A stretch of 64,000 nucleotides of DNA from Roseovarius indicus (GCF_008728195.1 NZ_CP031598.1:1240001-1304000), one strand, 5' to 3'. Shown: positions 46,934-56,491, counted from the first letter of the stretch. The notes: generated from the letters alone by a model not told the origin. A program made the numbers and translations.

Positions 46934-48088
46934 TCACCGCACCGTCGCACGGATCACCACCTCGCCCGTCGCCCCGGCAGGCAGGGCCGCGTCGGCCAGG
47001 CTGACCCTACAGCCGCCGCCCGCGCAATCCTGCCCCGATACCGGCGTCGTCAGTCCGAAACCCGGCCCGTCCGCCTCGAACCCCAGTATCCGCGCGGCCC
47101 GGAACACGAGGCTGCCGTCAAGCTCGTCGGCAAGGCTCACGTCATCGGCCGGGCGCGTGCCGGTATTCGTCACCCGGATACGGTACTCGATGCAGGCGCC
47201 CGGAATGGTCAGCTCGGCCCCGCCCGGGGCGGGCGCGTCGAAATCGCCACAGGCCTGCGGGGTTTCCGAGATCACCGCCTGGGTTTTCGTGGCCTCGAGA
47301 TTGGCGGGACGCACCGCGCAAAACTCGATATCCGACAGCGCGATCGCCTGCCGCTGCGGGTTGGGCGACGGGGCATAGAGCCCGTTGGTGTACTCGATCC
47401 GCACCGATGTCACCGGCTGCCCGAACCGCACGGTAACGTTGCCCTCGTCCGTGCCGGGCGCGGCATCGCCGCCGTAACCGACCACCTGGTTCGCGGCGAG
47501 CGGCGCGCCGAAATAAACCGTCGCCCTGTCGGACGTGGTCTGCCCCGCGGGGAAATACGGCGACCGCAGCGCGGGCAGGGCGGTGCCGCCGTCCTCCGTC
47601 ACGCCGGTGACGGTCACGCCGTCGCGAAATCCCCGCTGAACCCGCTGATAGGGCAGGTAGTCCACATCGAGGATCTCGAAGCTCAGCCCGTCGACCGGCG
47701 ACGCAAAATCGAGCCGAACAGTGACCGATTGCTGGTTGCTGCCGAAATCCACCTGCAAGGCCAGCGACTCATGCCCCGAACCCCGCCCGCCGGTGAACTC
47801 CGAACTCACGGCCGGGTATCCCTTTTCGAAGCGGTTGGTCGCGCCGGACAACGTGACCGTGACCGCCTCGCCCGTCCCGTCGCCCGAGGCACCCGTGCGC
47901 CCCGCGGTATACGTCCCGCCCTTGCTTCCAGCCGTCCAGCCGGTCTCCGACCAGTCGAGCCGAAGCGCATCGCCGGCCGCCGCACAGGCCTGCGCCCGCG
48001 CGGCCAGCGGCAGGGCAAGCCCCAGCAGCAGGGCGATGACCCCGGCCGCCATCGCCGGGCCCGCGGCGCGCCGCTCAGAAGATCTCAT
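46934..48088 (-). CDS. Secreted DUF11-like repeat protein with lectin/cohesin-like N-terminal domain
   Basis: Exported protein of 384 aa, last gene of the five-gene surface cluster. A signal peptide covers about residues 1-34 (VIALLLGLALPLAARAQ). The central part (about 40-250) is a beta-rich domain of unassigned type (VDFGSNQQSVTVRLDFASPVDGLSFEILDVDY, landmark SFEILDVDY). The C-terminal part is a DUF11-like domain with ATKTQAVISETPQACGDF and PGACIEYRIRVTNTGTR. It shares the cysteine pattern ending in PGAC with two upstream genes. ATG 48088 follows AGGAG and overlaps the barrel gene's end by 14 bp. Function unknown. Confidence 0.75.
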   Translation of the reverse strand: MRSSERRAAGPAMAAGVIALLLGLALPLAARAQACAAAGDALRLDWSETGWTAGSKGGTYTAGRTGASGDGTGEAVTVTLSGATNRFEKGYPAVSSEFTGGRGSGHESLALQVDFGSNQQSVTVRLDFASPVDGLSFEILDVDYLPYQRVQRGFRDGVTVTGVTEDGGTALPALRSPYFPAGQTTSDRATVYFGAPLAANQVVGYGGDAAPGTDEGNVTVRFGQPVTSVRIEYTNGLYAPSPNPQRQAIALSDIEFCAVRPANLEATKTQAVISETPQACGDFDAPAPGGAELTIPGACIEYRIRVTNTGTRPADDVSLADELDGSLVFRAARILGFEADGPGFGLTTPVSGQDCAGGGCRVSLADAALPAGATGEVVIRATVR

Positions 48089-51000
48089 TGAAATTCTCCT
48101 GGTCGATCTTGAACCGGAACTGCACGAAGGCCCCCTCGTTCGTATAGCCGTTCTCGCTGAAATCCTCGTCGCGGAACCCGGTGACATTATAGCCCACCGA
48201 CAGCCAGCCATTCTTGAACGGCGTCAGGCCCACCGACACCCCGGCCGAGAAATCGCTTGTCCTGCCCTCGGCCGACCACAGCGCCGCGCCATGCACGCCA
48301 ATGTCGAACTTCTCGCTCAGGTCGTGGCGGTACTCGCCGCCCACCAGCATCAGGAAATCCGTCACCGTCTCGCCGTCGAAGGATTGCTCGATATATTTCA
48401 TCCCGTGCCGCGCGGTCACCTCGTTCCGGTCGTCCAGCTGCTCGGTATAGATCAGCGAATTGATCACCCGGGTTTCGTCGACGACCTCGTCGCGTTCCCG
48501 GATCACCTCGAACTGTTCCAGCACGATGATCGGCCGCTCCTCCGGCCGCCAGGCCGAGCTGAACCGGACCTCGTGGTCAAGCTCCCGCGTGCCGTCCTTG
48601 CGCACCGCGCTGAAGAAATTCGCATAGGCCCCGACCGACAGGTTCGCGGTCAGCGGCGTCGTGGCCCGCGCCTGAAGGCGGACATGGTCGTTCTCGTCGG
48701 TATAGCCCAGCTCGGTATCGACCGAGGCCTTCCACCCCTCCGTCACCCGCTCGAACCCCGCGCGGTAAACGACGAACCCTTCCGACAGGCGCGGGTTGGT
48801 CAGCCCCGCCCGCTGCAACGGCCCGCTGTCCTCCAGGTTCCCGGCCAGCGAATCCTGCGCCTCGACACCCAGGTAACCGGTCGCATACTCGCTCATCTCC
48901 AGCTCCTGCCTGAGACCCAGGTGCCCCACCGTCTGCGCGTTCCTCCGTGTCATGGCATTCACCAGCCCGCCCGTCAGCACCGCGCCGGGCCAGACCGCGT
49001 AATCGGCCCCGGCGGCAAGGATATCGACCCGGAAATCCCGCCCCAGCGCCACCTCGTTCGTGCCCCACACCGACAGCCTCTCCGTAACGTCGTAGCGCAG
49101 CGTCAGCGTGCCCCGGTCGGCCTCGGCCAGCCCGCCGTCCTCCCATAGGCTCACCTCCTGTCCCATGGCCATCTGGAACCGCCCGTCCTCGCTTTCATAG
49201 GTCGCCCGGCCAATCGCCTTCAGCACCCGCCCGTCCGGCCCCTCCGGCGCGTTCCGCCGCTCGGCAAAGCGCAGCCCGATGCCCCGCGTTCGCCGGTTCT
49301 CCTCGCGCAGCACCAGCCCCTCGGCCAGCGTCAGCGTCTCGCGCGTGTCGACATTGTGCTCGCTCCGCGCGCTCGCCTCGAAGCGCAGGATATCGGTCTG
49401 GGTCTCGCCATCCTCGTCCACCTCGCTCCGGTCGGCCAGAACCACGCTCGCGGTCAGCCCGGCGCTGTTGATCGTCTGCGGACCCTCGACGATATTCTCG
49501 ATCCCGAAGCCGGTGCTTTCCGTGCGGACATAGGCATCGACCACGCTCGCCCCGTCGTCATAGCGCAGCGTCACCTCGGCCGCATGCGCCTCCCGCCCGG
49601 CCTCCAGCACGTTCGACGCCTCCTGCTGCGACATCGCCACCTCGGCGCCGAAGGTCAGCGTGTCGCTCACCCGGTACTCCGCATCGACCCCCAGCAGACG
49701 GCCCGCGCCATCGGTATCGGCAATGTCGTCCTCGTGCACCAGCGTCAGCCCCGCCCGCAGCCGGTCATTCACCCGCACATCGTACCGCCCGCCAAGGATG
49801 AACCCGCTGCGCCGGTCGGTCTCGGTCTCGTAGGTCACCACGATGGTGTTGGGGTCCAGCTCCGGTGTGCGCGACAGGATCGGCGCCGAAAAGAAGATCC
49901 GCCCGTCGACGTAGTCGATCGTGTAATCCGACCCCCGGCGCAGCTCGACCCGGTTGATCACCCGCGCCGGGTCGCTGCGGTCCGTGGTCTCGATCACGAT
50001 GGTTTCCGAGTTCGGCAGGATATCCGCCCGGCGCAGGTCGAACGGCCCCGACGTACCGTCGGCGGCAAAGCGATCCTCGGCAAAACCGAGGCTGGTCTCG
50101 GCCGCAAACAGCGTCAGCCGCTGCCGCTCGTCCTCGAAGATCGCTCGCCCGCCGGTCAGGCGGCGGGTATACTCGGCCAGCCTGTCACGCCCGACCCCGG
50201 TGTCGAAATCCCCGTATAGCAGGTCGACCCCCTCGCGCTCGAGGTGAAAGTAAAGCGGGCTCCGGCTGCTCGCGGCATCGCCCTCGCGGCTTTCGTCGCC
50301 ATAGACGATGTAGTCGCGGTCGGGATCCTCGGCGAAGAAATCCCGCTCGTCGGGGTCGATGGCACTGTCATAGCGCAGGGTCAGAAGCCAGTCGTCGCGC
50401 ACCACCCCCTCGGCATAGATCGCCGCCCGCCCGTCGATGGCCACGTCACCGAAGGACAGGATGCGCCGGTCGCCGGGGTCGGCCATGGCATCGGCCACCC
50501 GGTCCCCCGCCAGCGTCCCCTCGGCCAGCCCCACCACCGTCCAGGGCCGCTCGGCCGCCGAGATGCGCGCCGTCGCCACCGGCCGCTCATCCGCCCCCTC
50601 GATGGCAAACCTCGCCAGCCCCGACCGCCGGCTCGGCGCCAGCCGCATCCGGAAATACCCGTCGGCATCCACCGTCGCGGTGGTCCGCTGCATCGGCTCC
50701 GCCCCCTCGCGCGCGTCATGCATCCTTGCGTCGGCGGCGAACGCAAAGGGCCTTTCCACCGACACCGTGACAATCGCCCCCGGATGCAACGGCGTGCCCT
50801 CCGCATCCGTCGCTCGGAACACCACCCTCGGCCGGCTGCGCCCGTCCGTCCTCAGGTCCGACATCTCCTCCACCACCTCCAGACCGGCGGGCGTGTCGGC
50901 GAAACGGATGCTCCGCGTCTGCTCCCGCACGACGGCGCCATCCGCATCCCGCAACACCAGCCGCAGCCGGTTCACCCCGCCCTCCAGCTCGGCCCCGCGC

Positions 51001-53054
51001 CAGATCTCCAGGAACCGCTCGCCGCCATCCCCGGCAATCGCCGGCCGTCGATACAATTCCGGCACCGGCTCACCGTTCAGGTAAAGCTCCGTCCGTTGCC
51101 CCTTGCCCCGCACGATCGCCGCCGACAGGCTGCGCGTCGGCGGCAGGTGATTGTCCGGCGGAAAGGCGATCCCCACCCGCCGCGGTGCCGCATCCAGCCA
51201 ATCCGCGTCATAGGCCTCGATCCCCGGCGGCATGGCGATCTCCGGCTCCGGCGCCTCGTCGATCCCGGTCTCGCGGATATGAAACCGCACGTTCCGCACG
51301 AATCCTTCCCGCGTCTCGACGAAGATCGATTGCGCCGACCCCGCCCGCCGCGTGTTGTTACCACACAGCACCGGCACATACCCGCGCGGCAGGGTCAGCG
51401 GATCGACCGCCAGCACATGCGTCCCCTGCACGATGCCGCGGAAGGTGAACCGCCCGCGCGCATCCGTCTCGGCAAACCGCCCGTTGGCCAGCATCACCCT
51501 GATGCCCGACAGGTCCCGTGCCGCCCGGCGCGGCGGGCCGCATCCCACCCGCACCTGGCCCAGCACCGCGCTCTCGTCCCGCTCGAAGGCCGGCACCACC
51601 TCCAGCCGGTGCGCGGCCGACAGCGTGGCGAACTCCTCGCCCGACGCGGTGCTGCGCGAGGTCAGGATCCCGCGATCGGGCGCCGCGGGCGTGACGCGCG
51701 CCAGGTAGCTCACCTGCCGCCGCGCCCCGGCACGCAGCTTCAGCCCCGCCAGCTCCAGCCTCCTCCCGTCCGCCGACACCTCCAGCCGGCCGCCAACCCT
51801 TTGCCCGTCAATCCGCAACGACCCGCGCACCAGGTTCAGCCCCTGCGGCAGCCGGTCTTCGAGATCGACCTCCGTGTCGCCGGGCACCGAGGCACCGACC
51901 GTGACGGTGAACCGAAGGGCCTCTCCCACCGCAAGCCGGTCGGACGAGGCCGACCGGCTGAGGTCAAGCATCGCCGCGCCATCGAGGGGGATATCGTAAA
52001 GCAGCGTCTGCCCGGGCGCGATCTCGAATGGTTCGAGATAGGAGGCGCCGGTCACCCGGGTTTCGGGGCTGACCGCCGCCCGTATCTGCTCGGGTGAAAT
52101 GCGGCTCGGCGCGACATAGCCGTCGGGCGGCTCGAGGATGAACAGGTAGCGGCCCGGCTCGACATAGGGAAACCTGTAGCTGCCCGGCGCGAAGTCATAG
52201 CTTTGCCCCGAGGCATCGCTGGGCCGCCCGCCGCTGACCACGGTCGACGGGAAGGGCGAGACCAGATCCTCGCCATACACATCCGCCACCGCGCCGGTCT
52301 CGGCGTTCACGATGGTGATCCGCGCCCCGTCCAGCGGCGTGCCGCTGCGGCTGTCGAACACCCGCCCGGTGGGCGAAACCGGCCCGACCGTGACACTGTT
52401 CTCGAACTGCCGCTTGGGAAAACGCCGGTTGCTGCTCCGCGCGATCAGCCGCGAGTTCTCCCGCGTGGCCAGCCGCCCGTCGGCCTCGCGCCCCGACCCG
52501 TCGCAGGCGCATATGCCCCCGGCGAACAGCCCGGTATCCGCCCCGGTCTCGTGGATGCGCAGAAGCTCCGTATCGCCGCTCACCGAATCCTGCACCTCCA
52601 GCAGCGCGTTGTCCCGCCGCCCCGGATCGGTATTCGCCAGCGGGTCGTCGAGCACGAAGACAACCTGCTCGCCCGTCCGTACCCGGCCGGTTCTCGCAAG
52701 CCGGCTGATCACCGACGCCCCGGCGCCCGGCGCCGCCTCGGGAACCGGCCGGAAGGGGCCGCCGGCCCGCGCGGTGGTGCTGTAATCCGGCGGCGGAACC
52801 TCCAGCTCGATGGCATCCGCCTCTGCGCCCGACACACGATAGGCCGACAGCTCGCCGGGCAGGTCGGGGGCGACCACCTCGATCGTGCTTTCCGCCTCGA
52901 TCGTGGGGATGCCGCCCGTGCCGAACTCGATCACGGCGCGGTTGGTGATCTCTCCGCCAGCCGCGCCCGGCTCAGGCGTCTGGGCCTGCGTCGTGCCCGC
53001 AATCAGCAGAAGGGCCGTTGCCGCTATCCGGAACGGTGCGCGCCATCTCGGCAT
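48075..53054 (-). CDS. Large outer-membrane beta-barrel protein with DUF11 and carboxypeptidase-regulatory-like domains
   Basis: Predicted surface or outer-membrane protein, 1659 aa. After a signal peptide (about 1-25, ending TTQAQ) come two beta-sandwich domains of carboxypeptidase-regulatory type (about 220-340, VFDSRSGTPLDGARITI; about 500-590, IRVMLANGRFAETDARGRFTF) flanking a DUF11 domain (about 365-485, LEDRLPQGLNLVRGSLRIDG). An Ig-like region follows, then from about residue 880 many alternating beta-strands ending in FRFKIDQENFNEIF, the terminal Phe being typical of BAM substrates. A DYTIDYVDGRIFF segment resembles strands of SprA-like barrels. ATG 53054 gives a normal signal peptide but has a weak ribosome site. 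Function unknown; possibly a secretion or anchoring pore for its neighbours. Confidence 0.75.
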   Translation of the reverse strand: MPRWRAPFRIAATALLLIAGTTQAQTPEPGAAGGEITNRAVIEFGTGGIPTIEAESTIEVVAPDLPGELSAYRVSGAEADAIELEVPPPDYSTTARAGGPFRPVPEAAPGAGASVISRLARTGRVRTGEQVVFVLDDPLANTDPGRRDNALLEVQDSVSGDTELLRIHETGADTGLFAGGICACDGSGREADGRLATRENSRLIARSSNRRFPKRQFENSVTVGPVSPTGRVFDSRSGTPLDGARITIVNAETGAVADVYGEDLVSPFPSTVVSGGRPSDASGQSYDFAPGSYRFPYVEPGRYLFILEPPDGYVAPSRISPEQIRAAVSPETRVTGASYLEPFEIAPGQTLLYDIPLDGAAMLDLSRSASSDRLAVGEALRFTVTVGASVPGDTEVDLEDRLPQGLNLVRGSLRIDGQRVGGRLEVSADGRRLELAGLKLRAGARRQVSYLARVTPAAPDRGILTSRSTASGEEFATLSAAHRLEVVPAFERDESAVLGQVRVGCGPPRRAARDLSGIRVMLANGRFAETDARGRFTFRGIVQGTHVLAVDPLTLPRGYVPVLCGNNTRRAGSAQSIFVETREGFVRNVRFHIRETGIDEAPEPEIAMPPGIEAYDADWLDAAPRRVGIAFPPDNHLPPTRSLSAAIVRGKGQRTELYLNGEPVPELYRRPAIAGDGGERFLEIWRGAELEGGVNRLRLVLRDADGAVVREQTRSIRFADTPAGLEVVEEMSDLRTDGRSRPRVVFRATDAEGTPLHPGAIVTVSVERPFAFAADARMHDAREGAEPMQRTTATVDADGYFRMRLAPSRRSGLARFAIEGADERPVATARISAAERPWTVVGLAEGTLAGDRVADAMADPGDRRILSFGDVAIDGRAAIYAEGVVRDDWLLTLRYDSAIDPDERDFFAEDPDRDYIVYGDESREGDAASSRSPLYFHLEREGVDLLYGDFDTGVGRDRLAEYTRRLTGGRAIFEDERQRLTLFAAETSLGFAEDRFAADGTSGPFDLRRADILPNSETIVIETTDRSDPARVINRVELRRGSDYTIDYVDGRIFFSAPILSRTPELDPNTIVVTYETETDRRSGFILGGRYDVRVNDRLRAGLTLVHEDDIADTDGAGRLLGVDAEYRVSDTLTFGAEVAMSQQEASNVLEAGREAHAAEVTLRYDDGASVVDAYVRTESTGFGIENIVEGPQTINSAGLTASVVLADRSEVDEDGETQTDILRFEASARSEHNVDTRETLTLAEGLVLREENRRTRGIGLRFAERRNAPEGPDGRVLKAIGRATYESEDGRFQMAMGQEVSLWEDGGLAEADRGTLTLRYDVTERLSVWGTNEVALGRDFRVDILAAGADYAVWPGAVLTGGLVNAMTRRNAQTVGHLGLRQELEMSEYATGYLGVEAQDSLAGNLEDSGPLQRAGLTNPRLSEGFVVYRAGFERVTEGWKASVDTELGYTDENDHVRLQARATTPLTANLSVGAYANFFSAVRKDGTRELDHEVRFSSAWRPEERPIIVLEQFEVIRERDEVVDETRVINSLIYTEQLDDRNEVTARHGMKYIEQSFDGETVTDFLMLVGGEYRHDLSEKFDIGVHGAALWSAEGRTSDFSAGVSVGLTPFKNGWLSVGYNVTGFRDEDFSENGYTNEGAFVQFRFKIDQENFNEIF

Positions 53055-53055
53055 G

Positions 53056-54081
53056 TCAATCCACTGTGGCGCGTATCCGGACAAAGGCCGAGCTGCCCGG
53101 CGCAAGCGTGGCCACCGCGCCGCTGATCATCGCCCCCTCGACATCCAACTCGTCGAACCCGTTATTGACCGCGACACTGTCGAAGGTCACCCCCTCGGGC
53201 AGGGTGTCGTTGAACTGCAGGAAGGTCGCCGGGCTGCCGGCCTCGGGCGCATTGCTCAGCGTGATCGTGTACTCGATGCAGGCGCCGGGGATGAACGCCT
53301 CGGCGTCCGGCTCGGGCGCGCCGCCGGAACAGGAAAACTCGCCCGAACGGTTTTCCGACACCACGACCACGTCCTTGGCCGCCGTCAGCTGCGGCGCCAG
53401 CACCTGGTAGCTCGTCTCGCTCAGCACGGTGCCGTCCTCGCCCTCGTCGGCATAGACGATATCGACCGCGCCAAGGCCCTGGCCGCGCACGGCACCCTGC
53501 GTGCCGCCGCCACCCGGCGTCAGCGGCGCGGCACTGACCTCGAAAGACGTCAGCGCACCATCGCCCGCGCTGCGCGGGATCGTCGCCCGGATCACCACGA
53601 TCCGCGAGCCATCCGCCGGGATCGGGCCGGTCGAGACCACGCCGCTGGGGTCATAGGCCACGGCCGTGCCGCCGGGCTCGTCCAGAAGGAAGACCGAATA
53701 GGTGCCTTCCTCGCCGCCGCCGCCCGGGTCAAGCGTCAGGCCAAGCTGATCCGCCACCGCCGCGACATCGATGTCGAAGGGCACCGCCGCGTTGCCCGTG
53801 TTGGTCAGGATCAGCCGGATCTCCTGCGCCGCCGCGCCCGGTTCGACATTCACCGTCCCGCCGTCCTCCAGCGAGGCGAAGGTGAACGACAACCGTTGAT
53901 CGACCGTAAAGCTCGCCTCGGCGGCCTCTTCCTGCGTGATCGTGTCGCCGCCGGTCTCGTAGCTCAGCGTCATGCTGTTCGAGACGATCTCGCCCGGCGG
54001 CGCGCCGGCAGCCGACGCGCCTTGCGCGAATGCGCCCATCAGCAGGGCCGCCGAAAACAGGGTGCGGGTGTCGCGTGGCAT
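53056..54081 (-). CDS. Secreted DUF11-like repeat protein
   Basis: Exported protein, 341 aa, signal peptide about 1-24 (LLMGAFAQGASAAG). Two tandem beta-sandwich modules follow: about 28-185 (IVSNSMTLSYETGGDTITQ) and 215-341 (QLTAAKDVVVVSENRSGEFSCSGG then PGACIEYTITLSNAPEAG). Its layout closely parallels the gene just upstream, so the two are tandem paralogues. ATG 54081 is supported by CGGAGGACCCC. It ends 1 bp before the barrel gene. No enzymatic motif; it is probably a structural or adhesive envelope component. Confidence 0.75.
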   Translation of the reverse strand: MPRDTRTLFSAALLMGAFAQGASAAGAPPGEIVSNSMTLSYETGGDTITQEEAAEASFTVDQRLSFTFASLEDGGTVNVEPGAAAQEIRLILTNTGNAAVPFDIDVAAVADQLGLTLDPGGGGEEGTYSVFLLDEPGGTAVAYDPSGVVSTGPIPADGSRIVVIRATIPRSAGDGALTSFEVSAAPLTPGGGGTQGAVRGQGLGAVDIVYADEGEDGTVLSETSYQVLAPQLTAAKDVVVVSENRSGEFSCSGGAPEPDAEAFIPGACIEYTITLSNAPEAGSPATFLQFNDTLPEGVTFDSVAVNNGFDELDVEGAMISGAVATLAPGSSAFVRIRATVD

Positions 54082-54129
54082 GGGGTCCTCCGGCAAGTCG
54101 TTGATCGGGTCGGCGGGCAGGTCGATGGG

Positions 54130-55161
54130 TCAGTCCACCGTGGCGCGGATACTTACGCTGGCGGTCGCGCCGGGGGGCAGGGCGGCCAGCTCGGCCGTGA
54201 CCGTGCCGCTGGCTTCGTTCACCGCATCGAACCCGGTATTCGCGGCGATCCCGGCAAAGGTGATGCCCTCGGGCAATGCGTCTGTGAGGGTCACATTGAC
54301 GGCGTCGGTGCTGGCCTCGTCGGCATTGCTGACGCTGATCACGTATTCCACGCAGGCCCCCGGCACGGCGGCCTCGGCCCCGGCTTCGGCGGCGCCCCCG
54401 CCACAGTCGAACTCGCCCGACAGGTTCTCCGACACGATCGCAGCCGTCTTCTCCGCGCTCAGCTGCGGCGCCTGGATCACGTAGCGTTCCGTCGCCTGCT
54501 CGGTGCCGTCCTCGCCGGGATCGGTGAAAATCGTGTCGACGCCCTGCAGGCCCTGGCCTGTCACTTCCGTCGTCACCGTGCTCGTCCCGGCATCGAGCGC
54601 CGTGGCGGTGACGTCGAACGTATCCTCCGCCGCATCGCCCACGTCGCCCGGCACATGCGCCACGATCTTCACGAAGCGTACCGCGTCGGCCGGAAGGTCA
54701 CCGATCGTCGCGGTGCCGTCATGGTCATAGACGGCGTCCTCGGGCGCAACATCGGCCTCCGTGCCGACATAAACCGAATAGGTCCCCGGCTCGCCAGCCC
54801 CGGCCGGGTCATGGCTCAGCCCGATATCCCCGGCGCTCGCCACGTCGATATCATAGCCCGAACTGTCATTGCCCTCGTTCTCCAGCCGGAAGACCATCAC
54901 CTGCCCGTCGGCGCCCTGGTCGGCCAGCACGGTGCCGCCGGCATCCTGCCCCTGGAAGCTGAAATCGACCTTGCGGTCGACCACGAATTCGACGCTCGCG
55001 GCATCGTCCTGCGTGATCGTCGTGCCGCCGCTCGAATACGAGATGCTGACCGTGCTCGACACGCTCGTGCCGGGTTCGGTCCCGGCGGCAAGGGCCGCGG
55101 CGCCGGGCAGGGACAGGATCGCGGCAGCCGCGACGGCTCGGAAGGTGGGGAAGAGTGGCAT
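54130..55161 (-). CDS. Secreted DUF11-like repeat protein
   Basis: Exported protein, 343 aa, signal peptide about 1-26 (AAAAILSLPGAAALAAG). It has the same two-module layout as its downstream paralogue: module 1 starts TSVSSTVSISYSSGGTTITQ, module 2 contains QLSAEKTAAIVSENLSGEF, DCGGGAAEAGAE and PGACVEYVISVSNADEAS. Acidic residues dominate the surface-like repeats, as in many secreted marine proteins. The start follows AGGA. Function unknown; co-transcription with the barrel gene suggests one apparatus. Confidence 0.75.
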   Translation of the reverse strand: MPLFPTFRAVAAAAILSLPGAAALAAGTEPGTSVSSTVSISYSSGGTTITQDDAASVEFVVDRKVDFSFQGQDAGGTVLADQGADGQVMVFRLENEGNDSSGYDIDVASAGDIGLSHDPAGAGEPGTYSVYVGTEADVAPEDAVYDHDGTATIGDLPADAVRFVKIVAHVPGDVGDAAEDTFDVTATALDAGTSTVTTEVTGQGLQGVDTIFTDPGEDGTEQATERYVIQAPQLSAEKTAAIVSENLSGEFDCGGGAAEAGAEAAVPGACVEYVISVSNADEASTDAVNVTLTDALPEGITFAGIAANTGFDAVNEASGTVTAELAALPPGATASVSIRATVD

Positions 55162-55208
55162 GGTCGGGTCCTGGGCTCGTGAACGGGCGGGCGCGGGGCC
55201 CGGGAAAA

Positions 55209-55682
55209 TCAGCGGACGACGGCGTCGTAACTCACGGCGATCGTGCTTTCGGCACCGACTTCCGCGATCTCGATCCGCATATGGGTGAGGTCGGTCGCCT
55301 GCGCCTGGCGCGTCGTGCCGCCGTCCTCCACCGACAGCGTTTCGAAGGCCTCAAAGCTCTCGCCGCCATCGACCGAGAACGTGACGCCGATATCCGTCTC
55401 GGCCGACACCGATTGCGGGTCGATGGCAAGGCTGTCGTCAAGCGGCAGCGACAAGCCCACCGACGTCGCGGGAACGGGGTCGGTGTTTTCCAGCCGGATG
55501 CGGTAGATCAGCGGCTCACCGGGAACGGCGGTCTCGACCGGCTGAAGCTCGCTGTCGCCCTCGGCGCTGTCCACCTCCCGCACGACGTCGATCGAAACCG
55601 TGGTTTCGGCCTGGGCGGGCTGGATGGGCAGGAAGAATGCTGCGGCAAGCAGGCAAACCGGGATGCGGCTGTACTTATACAC
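55209..55682 (-). CDS. Small secreted DUF11-like protein, first gene of surface cluster
   Basis: Exported protein of about 157 aa. From the GTG at 55682 (preceded by GGAGGT) it starts MYKYSRIPVCLLAAAFFLPI, a compact signal peptide cut near QAQAE or PAQAE at residue 25. An ATG at 55727 is an alternative giving 172 aa. The rest is one beta-sandwich (ETAVPGEPLIYRIRLENTD, SLPLDDSLAIDPQSVSAETD) like the C-terminal modules of its neighbours but without their cysteine pattern. It probably heads the operon, with a promoter in the 150 bp before it. Function unknown. Confidence 0.7.
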   Translation of the reverse strand: MYKYSRIPVCLLAAAFFLPIQPAQAETTVSIDVVREVDSAEGDSELQPVETAVPGEPLIYRIRLENTDPVPATSVGLSLPLDDSLAIDPQSVSAETDIGVTFSVDGGESFEAFETLSVEDGGTTRQAQATDLTHMRIEIAEVGAESTIAVSYDAVVR

Positions 55683-55837
55683 GTGACCTCCATTGCTGTC
55701 GGGCACCGTCGAAACACGACGATTCATCGTTACACCCCCACGCCTCTCATCCAAATGTGAAAGGAGTGTGGCATCAACCCGGACCAGCAAGAATTCGCAG
55801 GCCGGGGGCGCCGGCCCCGCGCTGCGGCCCCTAAGTA

Positions 55838-56491
55838 TCAGAAATCTTTTGGAAAATGCAGGCGCAAAAAGGCCAGGCACGCCTCCCGGGCGCGGCTCTG
55901 CCCCTCGGATACCGGCCCGCCCGACACGATGCTCTCGATCCACAGGCCCGAGATCATCGCGTTGAGCGACACCGCCACCTGGTCTGCGTCGATCTCGACG
56001 CCGCGCATGCGGGCCAGCTCCTTCAGGTCGTCCGCCACCATGCTGTTGAAGTGGGCACGCATCTCGCCGCATCTCTCGCGATAACTGCCGACCCGCACCG
56101 ACTCGGCCCAGAACGCCACCCACATCGCAACCGAGGCCCGCCCGCTGGCCCGCTTGCTGAAATCCGCCTGGATCATGCTGCGCACCCGGTCGGCCGGGCC
56201 GCTCGACGTTTCCCGCAATTCGGAGAGATAGGCTTCATACTCCTCGGCCGCATGGTCGAGCGCGGCGAAGATGATGCCCTCCTTCGACTGAAAGTGAAAC
56301 GCGGCCACCCCGAACGAGCACTTGGCCTCGGTGGCGATGGAATTCATCGTCACCCCGGTCAGGCCCTTTTTCGCAATCACCTTGATCGCGGCCCGGATCA
56401 GGCTGCGCCGCCGTTCCTCTACCTTTTCCTCGCGGCGCGAGGCCCGCTTTCCGGCAGGCGCGTCCTTGCGGTTTTTCTCGCGGGTGGAAAT
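55838..56491 (-). CDS. TetR family transcriptional regulator (BetI-like), start codon unclear
   Basis: Helix-turn-helix regulator. The recognisable HTH reads GLTGVTMNSIATEAKCSFGVAAFHF followed by QSKEGII (landmark SIATEAKCSFGVAAFHF), and the C-terminal ligand domain resembles the BetI type. The first normal start in frame is GTG 56380 (180 aa), but it would delete HTH helix 1, which is encoded just upstream in the same frame (RRRSLIRAAIKVIAKKG). The frame is open back to a stop near 56548 with no ATG, GTG or TTG. An ATT at 56491, 7 nt after GAGGAAGG, would give a normal 217-aa protein and is used here; a start lost by frameshift from ATG 56511 is the alternative. It is divergent from the aminotransferase gene and likely represses it. 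Confidence 0.7.
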   Translation of the reverse strand: MSTREKNRKDAPAGKRASRREEKVEERRRSLIRAAIKVIAKKGLTGVTMNSIATEAKCSFGVAAFHFQSKEGIIFAALDHAAEEYEAYLSELRETSSGPADRVRSMIQADFSKRASGRASVAMWVAFWAESVRVGSYRERCGEMRAHFNSMVADDLKELARMRGVEIDADQVAVSLNAMISGLWIESIVSGGPVSEGQSRAREACLAFLRLHFPKDF

